A DNA stretch of 64,000 nucleotides from Symbiodolus clandestinus (GTDB lineage Bacteria; Pseudomonadota; Gammaproteobacteria; Enterobacterales; G038960095). The stretch covers positions 806,001 through 870,000 of the forward strand of contig CP152425.1 in assembly GCA_038960095.1 (NCBI GenBank), read 5' to 3'. The position numbers and the translations under genes were made by a program. Positions within the stretch are counted from its first letter, which is position 1. Each line of letters opens with the position of its first letter. The notes below the pieces were generated by a model. That model saw only the letters and a program-made list of their open reading frames with translations, did not search any database and was not told where the DNA came from. This document shows positions 43,044-52,611 of the stretch, in pieces.

Positions 43044-43859
43044 TTAATGTTGTTTGTCCTGCTGCTGATCATTTGAAAGCTTTTCATCACCATTTTCATC
43101 AAAATAGGCCTCATCGGTATCACCCACAACATGCTTTATCGTGACTTTACGAATCGTACGATAGGTAATTACCGGCCCGGATAGGGCATAAGCTGCAAAA
43201 CTAAGGAATAGTATCAAGGGAGGATTTAATGAAATTACCACAAACAGCGATACCACCCCCAACACCATTACAAAGGAGATCCGATGGCGCCAAGCGATAT
43301 CTTTAAAACTCCGATAGCGAAAATTGGAGACCATGAACAGACCTAATAGTGGTGTCACTAAGGTAGCAGCGCATGCATAGTATCCACGATCAATTGACCA
43401 ATTCTGTCCGACCCAAACCATGCCGGCTAAAGTAGCCGCTGCGGGAGGTGAAGGGAGCCCTTGAAAATAGTGCTTATCGCTACCTTCTGCTTGAAGATTA
43501 AACCGAGCTAATCGTAAAGCAGCACCCGCTACATAAACAAATGCCGCTAACCAACCCAATTTACCAACCCCAGATAAGCTCCACTGATAGGCCACCAAAG
43601 CCGGCGCTATCCCAAATGATACCATGTCTGATAAGCTATCATACTGGGCACCAAAGCTACTTTGAGCATTCATTAACCGAGCAACCCGGCCATCTAAACC
43701 ATCCCAAACCATGGCAATAAATATGGCAATGGCTGCCGCTTCAAACTGCTGGTTCATGGCAGCAATCACGGCATAAAAACCAGAAAATAGACTGGCAGTG
43801 GTTAGCAAATTAGGCAGTAGGTAAATCCCATGCTTTTTAACCGGTAACAAAGGCTTCAT
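43044..43859 (-). CDS. pssA: CDP-diacylglycerol--serine O-phosphatidyltransferase
   Basis: Makes phosphatidylserine, precursor of phosphatidylethanolamine. 271 residues, CDP-alcohol phosphatidyltransferase family: the signature D-G-x2-A-R-x8-G-x3-D-x3-D is present in VWDGLDGRVARLMNAQSSFG and the following QYDSLSDMV. About seven membrane segments, then an acidic C-terminal tail. E. coli and most enterobacteria use an unrelated phospholipase-D-type PssA, which in E. coli lies near clpB; here the membrane type sits next to clpB. Confidence 0.93.
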   Translation of the reverse strand: MKPLLPVKKHGIYLLPNLLTTASLFSGFYAVIAAMNQQFEAAAIAIFIAMVWDGLDGRVARLMNAQSSFGAQYDSLSDMVSFGIAPALVAYQWSLSGVGKLGWLAAFVYVAGAALRLARFNLQAEGSDKHYFQGLPSPPAAATLAGMVWVGQNWSIDRGYYACAATLVTPLLGLFMVSNFRYRSFKDIAWRHRISFVMVLGVVSLFVVISLNPPLILFLSFAAYALSGPVITYRTIRKVTIKHVVGDTDEAYFDENGDEKLSNDQQQDKQH

Positions 43860-43986
43860 TGATTAGATTCTCAACCGCACGCTGGCAATAAACTCTGAGT
43901 TAAGACAGTAAAAGGAAAGTATTCACAACTGTCAACTCTTATTTTATGCCCTTTTTCACTGGGGAGCTTGCGCGAGTCGCTAAATT

Positions 43987-46605
43987 TTAAGTGGCGTGCT
44001 CACCATCATCACTCATTGCCTCCTGATGAATCACCAGCTTACCGGCTGTTTGTGTCAATTGAATCGGTTGACCAGGCAGTAATTTACCTGCCAGTAGTTG
44101 CTGTGCTAAAGGATCTTCAATATAGCGTTGTAACAAGCGTTTCAAGGGGCGAGCACCATATTTGGGATCATAGCCGGCTATCGCTAAGTAGTTTACCAAT
44201 GCGTCGCTCACCTTGACTGGATATCCCTGCCCTGCCAGGCGTTGATAGAGCCGCTGCAGTTGTAATAGCACTATCTGTTGTAATTGCTGCGCCGCTAAAG
44301 GATGGAAAACGATGATATCATCAATTCGATTGATGAATTCCGGGCGGAAATAGCGAGCGACTAATTCTAATACTGAATCCTTGGCTTGGTAGAATTCATC
44401 CTCGCTAAAGTCCCCAGTCAACTGCTGTTGGATAATCTCTGAGCCCAAATTCGAAGTCATAAAAATGACCGTGTTACGAAAATCCACCGTACGTCCTTGA
44501 CCATCGGTTAATCGACCCTCTTCTAAGATTTGCAACAGAATATTAAACACATCACTATGAGCTTTCTCGAGTTCATCGAGTAGGATCACGGCATAGGGCC
44601 GCCGCCGCACTGCTTCGGTCAAATAACCGCCTGCCTCATAACCGACATAACCGGGCGGGGCCCCGATTAAGCGGGAGACCTCGTGCTTCTCCATAAACTC
44701 CGACATATCCAAACGCACCATCGCTTCATCGCTATCGAACAGAAAATTAGCAAGCGTTTTGCAAAGCTCGGTTTTACCTACCCCTGTGGGCCCAAGAAAT
44801 AAAAAGGATCCAATAGGTCGATTGGGATCGGAGAGCCCAGCTCGGCTACGGCGAATCGCATTAGCCACGGCAGCCACCGCCTCCTTTTGTCCAATGATGC
44901 GTTGCTGGAGAACCTCTTCCATGCGCAGCAACTTACTACGCTCACTCTCCAACATGCGGGTGACTGGGATCCCGGTCCAGCGGGAGAGTACTTCGGCAAT
45001 TTCATTATCAGTCACCCGATTACGCAATAGCGTCATGGGAGCCTCTTCATCGGCATTCGCTTGTGCCAGCCTCTTTTCTAATTCTGGAATTTTGCCATAA
45101 TGCAATTCAGACATTCGTGCCAAATCACCCGCCCGTCGTGCCTGTTCTAAAGCCATTCGTGCTTGCTCTAATTCGGTTTTAATTGTCTGAGCGCCGAAAA
45201 GCCGAGATTTTTCTGCTTTCCATACCTCCTCCAGCTCGGAAAATTCTCGTTCTCTCATCAGTAAGCTGTCATTCAACTGCTGTAAGCGCTGGCGACTTGC
45301 TTCATCAGACTCTTTTTTTAGGGCTTGCTGCTCTAATTTTAACTGGATGATGCGTCGTTCTAGCCGATCCAGTGCCTCTGGCTTAGAATCTATTTGAATG
45401 CGGATGCTTGAAGCCGCCTCATCAATCAGATCAATGGCTTTATCAGGCAGCTGCCGATCACTGATATAGCGATGGGATAGCGTCGCAGCGGCAACGATAG
45501 CCGGATCAGTAATTTGCACATGATGGTGGAGTTCATAGCGCTCTTTCAACCCGCGGAGAATGGCGATAGTATCTTCTACGGTGGGTTGAGCAACATAAAC
45601 TTTTTGAAAACGACGTTCTAAGGCGGGATCTTTTTCAATATATTGACGATATTCATTGAGTGTGGTTGCACCGACACAGTGTAATTCCCCTCGTGCCAAA
45701 GCGGGTTTTAGCATATTACCAGCATCCATTGCGCCTTCGGTTTTGCCAGCACCCACCACGGTATGCAACTCATCAATAAACAGTACCACTTGCCCTGCTT
45801 CCTTGGCCAGCTCATTTAATACTGCTTTGAGGCGCTCCTCAAACTCCCCACGGTATTTAGCACCCGCTACTAATGCTCCCATATCCAAGGATAAAACCCG
45901 TTTCCCTCGAAGACCTTCCGGTACCTCACCATCAATAATTCGTTGAGCTAATCCCTCAACGATAGCGGTTTTCCCCACCCCGGGTTCACCAATTAGCACT
46001 GGGTTGTTTTTAGTACGACGCTGCAGCACCTGAATCGCCCGGCGGATCTCTTCATCGCGGCCAATCACCGGATCTAATTTTCCCTGCTCAGCTTGTGCGG
46101 TTAAATCAATCGTATATTTTTGCAGCGCCTGACGCTGCTCTTCAATGTTGGCTGACTGCACAGTAGCACCGCGACGAAGCTGCTCAATGGCGGTTTTAAT
46201 GGCTTCCGGGGTGGCACCTGCTGTTTTCAGGAGATCTTGTACGATCCCACGCTCTTCACTGGCAGCTAAGAGGAAAAGCTCAGAGGCGATAAATTGATCA
46301 CCCCGCTGTTGCGCCAATTTGTCACAAAGATTCAGTAGACGGATTAAAGCTTGTGAGGGCTGGACATCGCCGCCGACGCCTTGCACTTGAGGGAGTTGCT
46401 GCAATGCTTGTTCTAGAGCTTTCTGTAGACGTTGGACATCAACTCCTGCCATTAACAATAATGAGTGAGTAGCCCCACCCGGCTGTTTCAACAGTGCTGA
46501 TAACAAGTGAACAGGTTCAATAAATTGTTGGTCCCGCCCTAAAGCTAATGATTGGGCCTCAGCAAATGCCGATTGGAATGAGGTGGTTAAACGATCAAAG
46601 CGCAT
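43987..46605 (-). CDS. clpB: Disaggregase ClpB
   Basis: Hsp100 AAA+ ring that rescues aggregated proteins with DnaK. 872 residues from ATG 46603-46605 (MRFDRLTTSFQSAF), the family start, with CAGGAG upstream; the longer open frame is rejected. N-domain (1-145), NBD1 with GEPGVGKT (near 207), the coiled-coil M domain (about 410-525) that marks ClpB rather than ClpA, and NBD2 with GPTGVGKT (near 608). Heat-shock promoter at 46642-46669. Neighbours pgeF-rluD-bamD follow the E. coli order, with an ankyrin gene inserted. Confidence 0.98.
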   Translation of the reverse strand: MRFDRLTTSFQSAFAEAQSLALGRDQQFIEPVHLLSALLKQPGGATHSLLLMAGVDVQRLQKALEQALQQLPQVQGVGGDVQPSQALIRLLNLCDKLAQQRGDQFIASELFLLAASEERGIVQDLLKTAGATPEAIKTAIEQLRRGATVQSANIEEQRQALQKYTIDLTAQAEQGKLDPVIGRDEEIRRAIQVLQRRTKNNPVLIGEPGVGKTAIVEGLAQRIIDGEVPEGLRGKRVLSLDMGALVAGAKYRGEFEERLKAVLNELAKEAGQVVLFIDELHTVVGAGKTEGAMDAGNMLKPALARGELHCVGATTLNEYRQYIEKDPALERRFQKVYVAQPTVEDTIAILRGLKERYELHHHVQITDPAIVAAATLSHRYISDRQLPDKAIDLIDEAASSIRIQIDSKPEALDRLERRIIQLKLEQQALKKESDEASRQRLQQLNDSLLMREREFSELEEVWKAEKSRLFGAQTIKTELEQARMALEQARRAGDLARMSELHYGKIPELEKRLAQANADEEAPMTLLRNRVTDNEIAEVLSRWTGIPVTRMLESERSKLLRMEEVLQQRIIGQKEAVAAVANAIRRSRAGLSDPNRPIGSFLFLGPTGVGKTELCKTLANFLFDSDEAMVRLDMSEFMEKHEVSRLIGAPPGYVGYEAGGYLTEAVRRRPYAVILLDELEKAHSDVFNILLQILEEGRLTDGQGRTVDFRNTVIFMTSNLGSEIIQQQLTGDFSEDEFYQAKDSVLELVARYFRPEFINRIDDIIVFHPLAAQQLQQIVLLQLQRLYQRLAGQGYPVKVSDALVNYLAIAGYDPKYGARPLKRLLQRYIEDPLAQQLLAGKLLPGQPIQLTQTAGKLVIHQEAMSDDGEHAT

Positions 46606-46641
46606 GTTAACTCCTGAAAACCGATGGCTGTTACTCACAAT

Positions 46642-46669
46642 GATGAGGGATACAACGCCTTTTTTCAAG
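46642..46669 (-). promoter_or_regulatory. Sigma-32 (heat-shock) promoter of clpB
   Basis: CTTGAAA and CCCTCATC separated by 13 bp on the minus strand, about 35-65 bp upstream of the clpB ATG; very near the RpoH consensus. clpB is a classical RpoH target. Confidence 0.75.
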
Positions 46670-46691
46670 TGACTTGAAATTAAGCATTGAG

Positions 46692-46793
46692 GGAGTGCCT
46701 CTAATCAGCAGTTTTATTATGTGTTGTGATAAAAGCCAACGATTAGCGTGTCGGTTAAAAAGCCGTTCAAATGGCACTAGTGGAAATTTGATC
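46692..46793. repeat. Partial copy of the dispersed MITE-like repeat (copy 2)
   Basis: Matches 27892-27990 in the same orientation at roughly 85-90% by eye (agtgcctctaatc, gtgttgtgataaaa, caaatggcactagtggaaa). The right terminal inverted repeat of copy 1 is absent. It lies about 90 bp upstream of clpB; the rest of the gap to 47005 has only a small hairpin (gcagctctag / ctagaactgc near 46852-46880). Confidence 0.7.
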
Positions 46794-47005
46794 ATGATTT
46801 TTTGAAAAAGAATAGCGATAATCTAATAACCGCGGAAGCCGCTAGGGGGCAGCTCTAGTCATGCTAGAACTGCTGCACTGCCTAAGCCTCTGGGCACAAC
46901 ACTCATCAAAAAATAACAAAAAATTAACTTTACACATACCTTTATTTTAATATACATTATTGATATGGCTTAATCATTGGTATTTTACAAATTTATTTAG
47001 AGATT

Positions 47006-49741
47006 ATGTTTACTAACAAATTTTATTTACTGGCCCCTGTTCGAAAAAAATCAATTAATGATGGTTCTGAAAAAAAAATAGCTTATAACCCTGCAATTCA
47101 TGGAAAAAATATTGCTGAATTTAAAAGATGCCCTGATTTTAAAGAATTCAAAAAACAGTATGGACAGCTGATAGATCAACTGATTAATTTTCTTAAATCA
47201 GATGATGAAGTTTTAAAAAACAATCTCAAAAAATTCCATATCAATCTATTTTCAGCTGACTTTTGTGATAAAAATCCAGGCATTTTATGGAACAGCGCTC
47301 GAGAAAGCCTTGATGGTATATTAGAGCTACTAAAAAACAGTGGTATCACATTAAATAAACGCAAAGACGCAGTCGCTCAACTTGCTAATGATTTAACCGT
47401 TTGTGCCGAAGGATGCGTTTCAAAAATAGAAGCAGTGTATTTGGATTTGCAATTAGAACTGCTCAGCAATGATGAGTTTTTTCAGAAACAAAAAGAGCTG
47501 TTAATAGGTCAATTTATTATTGATTTTGTGAGAGATAATAAAAAATCTTGGCATTCTGGGATGGATGTTCACTTTGTTAATGCTTATTATAATGCTATGG
47601 CCAGTGATTTTGGATTAGCACCCAGAAACCATGAACAAACAGTGACTGTTACCCATATTTCAGAACAAGATATAAAAAAATGTCTTCAGTTCATACAAAA
47701 TTCGATCAATCCTAAATATTTTGTATCACAATTAACCACTCAATTAATATCAGAAATTGAAGATGTTTTAGTACCCTTTAAACAACAGCAAAAAATATCA
47801 TTTGACCTTTTTCAAGATGACATTTCTATAAAAGCAATCGATGCTATATTAGCTCGTGCCAACAAGCGGTATCACAGCAGTCTCAATTTGCACGATTTTT
47901 TAGTTGGCGATGATGACAATAGCTATAAAATCATTCAAGATCATCGAATGCTACAGCTTATCGTCGCAAACGGATTGAAAGCCCAGCAACTTTTTGAACC
48001 CCAAAAACCAGTATTAGTAGCTCAGAGCCGTACAGGAGATCTTTATTACTCATGGTTTGACCAGTGGTGCTGGAGAGAAACCACGGACGGCGAAAAAACA
48101 TTTATTCCGGCAACAGAATTAGAAAAAAGAATTAAAGCTTTTAAAAAGCATCCCGGATATTCTGCATTAATCTCCAGTTTAACAGAAGAATTGATCACCC
48201 AATCGACGCTTCCGCAGCTAAAAAATTTACCATTATCCTTTTTTTCTATTGGATCAAATTTCTTAGAATTAGCTGACAAATTAGAAACAGCAGCATTAAC
48301 TGATTATCTTAAGCATCAGAATTTAGATACTTTTAAATTAACTTTTAGCAATCAATACGGGCTATATCACTTTATTAATAAAATGCCAAAAATTGCATTA
48401 ATTTTAATCGAAAAAACCGGTTTCTTCAATGAGAAAAATCAATATTGCAGTTTTAATCAATCTCTAGCGACGCAATTTTTTATTGATATGATGCTACCCG
48501 ATAACTTCAGAAAGTTTAGCTTTAGTGAAACTAGATTCCAAGTGCTAACAAAAGCTGGCGCTGATATTAATGTAAAAAATAAATTCGGCCGTTCACTGCT
48601 TAGTTACGCAGCAGAAGCGTTTAGCCCTGTCGTAGGAAGATTATTAATTTTAAATGCGGATGCCAATTTACAAGATAATAAAGGTAATACCCCCTTAATG
48701 TATGCTGTTTCTAAAAAACAACAACAAATCGTTGAACAATTAATAAATCATAATAATATTAATCTATCTGCAAAAAATTTTGAAGGAAAAACCGCTCTAG
48801 ATTTAGCAAAAATAGCAGGTGGAAACATACTGATTCTGATAGAAAAGGCTTTATTAAATAATGAAATAAAAAATATCCACAATAACCCTGATCCGGTTGC
48901 ATCAATACTTGGAATTTGTCATGAACTAGGTGATCGAGTGGTTGCTGATTATTTTTCAAAACATCTTTTGTCGCCAGATAGTATGCTAGCCAATTTTAAG
49001 ATTATATTGCCTACTGAGTCTGTACTATTTAATTTTTTTAATAGTTATCCGAATACTTTTGCTACATTAAAGCAAAAAATTATAATCAATAATTTAGATG
49101 ATCCAATTTTATTCAATACTGAAATGGTTAATAGATTTTGGTTGCGATCGATAGAAACTATGAACGCTGCCCAAAAAATTTTAGGAAAATATAAATATTT
49201 AGAAATATTAAAAACACTGATTGACTTAGGAGCAGATGTTAACCAAATAAGTAGTGATGGAAGAACCTTATTAATGAAAGCTGCTATTTCTGGAAATCTA
49301 AAAATAGTTATTCTACTACTTAAACAATCGACTATTAATATTAATATTATTGATAAAAATCAACAAAATGCACTCATGTTAGCTGCTCGAGAAAATCAAA
49401 GAGAAGTTGTCGAACGGTTGCTTATGCGCCCTGAAGTTAACCTCCAGCAAGTAGACATTAAGGGTAATAATACCTACCTTTTAACACCAAAAAGTAACGC
49501 AACCTTGAGAGAGCTCATTGTATCTCACAGCAAAATGCCAGCAATAGAAGATACTTTTTATATGGTAGAACAAGAAGATACTGAGGAAAATTTTGAGGTG
49601 ATAGATGCAGAAAATTTTGCTGAACTAGGCAATCTTAGGCAAGACTACAACTCTTTCAATGAAAATGAAGAGTTTGGATTTGTCGTTGTTAATCAACAGG
49701 CGGGCGCAGTGCTGGATCCTAATCCTATTCATCTTAATTGA
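47006..49741 (+). CDS. Large ankyrin-repeat protein, possible effector
   Basis: 911 residues; no signal peptide or membrane segment. The first ~490 residues are helical, Lys/Asn-rich and unrecognised. Two ankyrin blocks follow: about 500-610 (LTKAGADINVKNKFGRSLLS, DANLQDNKGNTPLMYAVS) and about 735-830 (LIDLGADVNQISSDGRTLLM, NIIDKNQQNALMLAARENQ). The acidic C-terminal tail (EQEDTEENFEVIDAENF) is unusual. G+C is clearly lower than in flanking clpB and pgeF, pointing to a different origin. Inserted between clpB and pgeF, genes normally adjacent. Host interaction is inferred from the domain type. Confidence 0.75.
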   Translation: MFTNKFYLLAPVRKKSINDGSEKKIAYNPAIHGKNIAEFKRCPDFKEFKKQYGQLIDQLINFLKSDDEVLKNNLKKFHINLFSADFCDKNPGILWNSARESLDGILELLKNSGITLNKRKDAVAQLANDLTVCAEGCVSKIEAVYLDLQLELLSNDEFFQKQKELLIGQFIIDFVRDNKKSWHSGMDVHFVNAYYNAMASDFGLAPRNHEQTVTVTHISEQDIKKCLQFIQNSINPKYFVSQLTTQLISEIEDVLVPFKQQQKISFDLFQDDISIKAIDAILARANKRYHSSLNLHDFLVGDDDNSYKIIQDHRMLQLIVANGLKAQQLFEPQKPVLVAQSRTGDLYYSWFDQWCWRETTDGEKTFIPATELEKRIKAFKKHPGYSALISSLTEELITQSTLPQLKNLPLSFFSIGSNFLELADKLETAALTDYLKHQNLDTFKLTFSNQYGLYHFINKMPKIALILIEKTGFFNEKNQYCSFNQSLATQFFIDMMLPDNFRKFSFSETRFQVLTKAGADINVKNKFGRSLLSYAAEAFSPVVGRLLILNADANLQDNKGNTPLMYAVSKKQQQIVEQLINHNNINLSAKNFEGKTALDLAKIAGGNILILIEKALLNNEIKNIHNNPDPVASILGICHELGDRVVADYFSKHLLSPDSMLANFKIILPTESVLFNFFNSYPNTFATLKQKIIINNLDDPILFNTEMVNRFWLRSIETMNAAQKILGKYKYLEILKTLIDLGADVNQISSDGRTLLMKAAISGNLKIVILLLKQSTININIIDKNQQNALMLAARENQREVVERLLMRPEVNLQQVDIKGNNTYLLTPKSNATLRELIVSHSKMPAIEDTFYMVEQEDTEENFEVIDAENFAELGNLRQDYNSFNENEEFGFVVVNQQAGAVLDPNPIHLN

Positions 49742-50031
49742 AATTTAAATAAAATAAACAGCTAAAACAGCAACAGGTGGGTCCACTAACCCGCCTGGCA
49801 CCTCCTCTATCGAAAAAGGCTCAGCAAAGAAAGATGAGCATTTCTGGGCTCTCTAAAGGGCGGCTGCACCCTAAAAGCCGGCATCACTGAGCAACTGGGG
49901 GGGTTGTCAATCATTCCTTCCATGTCAGCGCTACTAGCAACCCTGTTGCCGGTCCGCTAGAAAATGACACCAATCACTCAATTGCAAGAAACGACAGTAT
50001 TTTAGAGAAAATCGTAGCCATATTGACGGCC
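49742..50031. other. Intergenic stretch without a recognisable gene
   Basis: About 290 bp. One imperfect inverted repeat (aggtgggt / aacccgcct, 49774-49795) lies just after the ankyrin gene and may end its transcript, but no T run follows. Nothing else seen. Confidence 0.35.
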
Positions 50032-50787
50032 TTAAGCTATCTTTGACTCTATAGCAATGACGCTGACCATTCGGCCCGTGGTCTCATCGCGTCGATAAGA
50101 GAAAAAACGGGTTGAATCGCTCCAGGTGCAGTAGTCACCCCCGTAAATCTGCTGATTGGGCACACCGATTGCCTGTAAACGCAGCCGGGCTAATTGATAA
50201 AGGTTGGCATGATAATTAGCCTTGCCTAGCGCACTAAAGGCTATTGCTGCCGAAGGTTGCTGGGCTATAAAACGCCGCCGGACGGGCTCTTCGACAATAA
50301 AAGCCTGTGGGCCAATCGCTGGGCCTAGCCACACCAGTAATTGAGTCGGTTCGCTGTGAAAGTGTGCTAAACTGGCCTCAATGACACCTGCCGCTAATCC
50401 ACGCCACCCAGCATGAATAGCCGCTATCTCATCACCGGCCTTAGTACATACCAGTAGAGGTAAACAATCAGCGGTCAAAATGCTGCAGATCGATCCCGGT
50501 GTTCGACTGTAAGCGGCATCTGCTGTAATATCAGTCGGCGATTGGCCATCTAGGATCAAACAGCGGGTGCCATGCACCTGATTGGGAAAAATCCAGTCAC
50601 CCGGCAACGGCCTAAGCTGCTGAACGAGACGGCGATTTTCCCAAACAGCATCAGGCTCATCTCCCACAGCCGTCGATAAATTAAGACTATGATACGCTCC
50701 TTGGCTAACCCCTCCCTGGCGCGTGGTAGTATACGCAACCAAGTTAGCCGGTGCTGGCCAATTTGGAATAATCAATGCAATAGTCAT
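50032..50787 (-). CDS. pgeF: Purine nucleoside phosphorylase / laccase-domain protein PgeF (YfiH)
   Basis: 251 residues from ATG 50785-50787, eight bases behind AGGAGG. Zn/Cu-ligand motifs of the family are present: His in NQVHGT (near residue 70), Cys in TADCLPLLV (near 106) and His in HAGWRG (near 123). In E. coli the protein removes mis-incorporated L-Ser from peptidoglycan precursors; relatives act on purine nucleosides. Follows rluD without a gap. Confidence 0.95.
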   Translation of the reverse strand: MTIALIIPNWPAPANLVAYTTTRQGGVSQGAYHSLNLSTAVGDEPDAVWENRRLVQQLRPLPGDWIFPNQVHGTRCLILDGQSPTDITADAAYSRTPGSICSILTADCLPLLVCTKAGDEIAAIHAGWRGLAAGVIEASLAHFHSEPTQLLVWLGPAIGPQAFIVEEPVRRRFIAQQPSAAIAFSALGKANYHANLYQLARLRLQAIGVPNQQIYGGDYCTWSDSTRFFSYRRDETTGRMVSVIAIESKIA

Positions 50788-50789
50788 CA

Positions 50790-51761
50790 CTAAACCTCCG
50801 ATTCAGGCTTTTGGCTATCAAGCCGCAAGGCTCGCAGTAATGCACTCATTTCACTTGGCAGTGGCAGCTGCCAACTTAAAGTGGCCCCGCTGACTGGGTG
50901 GCATAGCTGTAAACGAGTTGCATGCAGAGCTTGCCAAGAAAAACCTTGGAGCTGCTGACGTAGTTCAACTGAAATTCCTTTAGGCCAGCGATTGATCCCT
51001 CCGTACAGTGGATCACCGATTACCGGGTGTTTAATCGATGCTAGGTGTACCCGTATTTGATGAGTTCGTCCAGTCTCCAACTGTAACTGTAAGTGTGTAT
51101 GAGACCGGAATCGCTCTATAATTCGGTAATGAGTGGTGGCTGGCTTACCCAAAGGGTGAATTGCCATCTGCAGCCGCTGATGAGGGTGTCGACCAATAGG
51201 TTTCTCAATGGTACCACCACCGATCAATCGCCCAAAAACAATCGCTTGATACTCTCGGGTAATAGCACGTGCCTGCAAAGCAGCAACCAATTGTGTTTGT
51301 GCAACCGATGATTTAGCTATCACCATCAAACCGGTGGTATCTCGATCTAAACGGTGAACAATGCCAGCTCTAGGCAAATGCGCATTCTCTGGAAAATGAT
51401 ACAGCAAACGATTCAGTAACGTACCTTCAAGATTGCCTGCCCCCGGATGCACCACCAATCCTCGCGGTTTGTTGAGAATTGCTAGATGCTCATCTTGGTA
51501 GACAACATCCAGTGGTAAGGATTCAGCTTGCCAGCGAGTTTCTAAAGCTAACTGCGCCTGCAATCGTAGCTGCTCCCCTCCCTGTAACAGCTTACGAGGC
51601 TGCTCGACGACCTGGCCGTCTACCTGTAGCTGTCCCCCTAAAATCCAGCACTTTAGCTGGGAGCGTGAGTAGTCGGAAAACAGTTGGGCAACAATTTGAT
51701 CTAATCGCTTCCCCGCTAGCTCAATAGGAACTACCCTCATGGCTTCATTGAATGTATTCAT
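50790..51761 (-). CDS. rluD: 23S rRNA pseudouridine synthase RluD
   Basis: Makes pseudouridines 1911, 1915 and 1917 of 23S rRNA. 323 residues: N-terminal S4 RNA-binding domain (about 15-75), then the catalytic domain with GIVHRLDRDTTGLMV holding the catalytic Asp (near residue 140), GRTHQIRVH and DPLYGG. Length as in E. coli (326). Paired with pgeF and divergent from bamD, the normal arrangement. Confidence 0.97.
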   Translation of the reverse strand: MNTFNEAMRVVPIELAGKRLDQIVAQLFSDYSRSQLKCWILGGQLQVDGQVVEQPRKLLQGGEQLRLQAQLALETRWQAESLPLDVVYQDEHLAILNKPRGLVVHPGAGNLEGTLLNRLLYHFPENAHLPRAGIVHRLDRDTTGLMVIAKSSVAQTQLVAALQARAITREYQAIVFGRLIGGGTIEKPIGRHPHQRLQMAIHPLGKPATTHYRIIERFRSHTHLQLQLETGRTHQIRVHLASIKHPVIGDPLYGGINRWPKGISVELRQQLQGFSWQALHATRLQLCHPVSGATLSWQLPLPSEMSALLRALRLDSQKPESEV

Positions 51762-51847
51762 CTAATAATTTGCATTAACCTTCATTTTCGGAGAATATAG
51801 TGTCTAGAGTACCAGCAGCTTTTGTTTAAGGTAAACCCTAATTGGCT

Positions 51848-52591
51848 ATGCTTCGATTATCAAAACTATTATTATTGGGACTGCTAACGCTGCTCACCGG
51901 ATGTGCCTCTACCCCTGAAGAATTGCCCGATCGACCGATCGCCGAGCTTTATGCCAGCGCTCAACAACTCCTACAGGAAAAGGAATTTCGAGAAGCCATC
52001 AAGCAACTTGAGGCTATCGATAGCCGCTATCCTTACGGACCCTATACCTCGCAAGTACACTTAGACCTGCTATACGCTTACTATCAAGCCTATGAATGGG
52101 CTCTTGCACAAACCATGAGTGAACGCTTTATGCGTTTGAATAGTACACACCCTCAGATGGATTATGTGCTTTACCTGAGAGCCCTTACTGCACTGGCCAT
52201 TGATGATAATGCATTACAGCGGTTGTGTAATATTGACCGTGCTGAACGAGATAATCAATCGATTCAACAAGCCTTTCAAGTTTTTAAAACTCTAATTGTT
52301 CAGTACCCCAATAGTCCTTATGCAGCAGCTGCTTGGCGCCAGCTACTCCGCATAAAAAATTACCTCGCCCGCTATGAGTTAGCGGTAGCAAACCACTATC
52401 ATCAACGAGAAGCTTACGTGGCTGTCGCTAATCGGGTAACCGACCTGTTAACACGCTTTCCCGATACCTTAACCACTCGGCAAGCTCTTCCCCTATTGCA
52501 GCATGCTTACCAAAAGCTCAAGCGAGATGCCTCCGCTAAACAGGTTGAACGATTAAGGCAAGCTAATCCTCCCGTGCCGCTCTCACGGTAG
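51848..52591 (+). CDS. bamD: Outer membrane assembly lipoprotein BamD
   Basis: Essential lipoprotein of the BAM complex that inserts beta-barrel proteins. 247 residues from ATG 51848 (a TTG two codons upstream is possible): signal peptide with lipobox LLTGC (Cys near residue 19), then five TPR-like repeats, including AIKQLEAIDSRYPYGPYTSQV and PNSPYAAAAWRQL. Divergent from rluD. Confidence 0.96.
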   Translation: MLRLSKLLLLGLLTLLTGCASTPEELPDRPIAELYASAQQLLQEKEFREAIKQLEAIDSRYPYGPYTSQVHLDLLYAYYQAYEWALAQTMSERFMRLNSTHPQMDYVLYLRALTALAIDDNALQRLCNIDRAERDNQSIQQAFQVFKTLIVQYPNSPYAAAAWRQLLRIKNYLARYELAVANHYHQREAYVAVANRVTDLLTRFPDTLTTRQALPLLQHAYQKLKRDASAKQVERLRQANPPVPLSR

Positions 52592-52611
52592 TCAATACTT
52601 AGCTCTTTATC

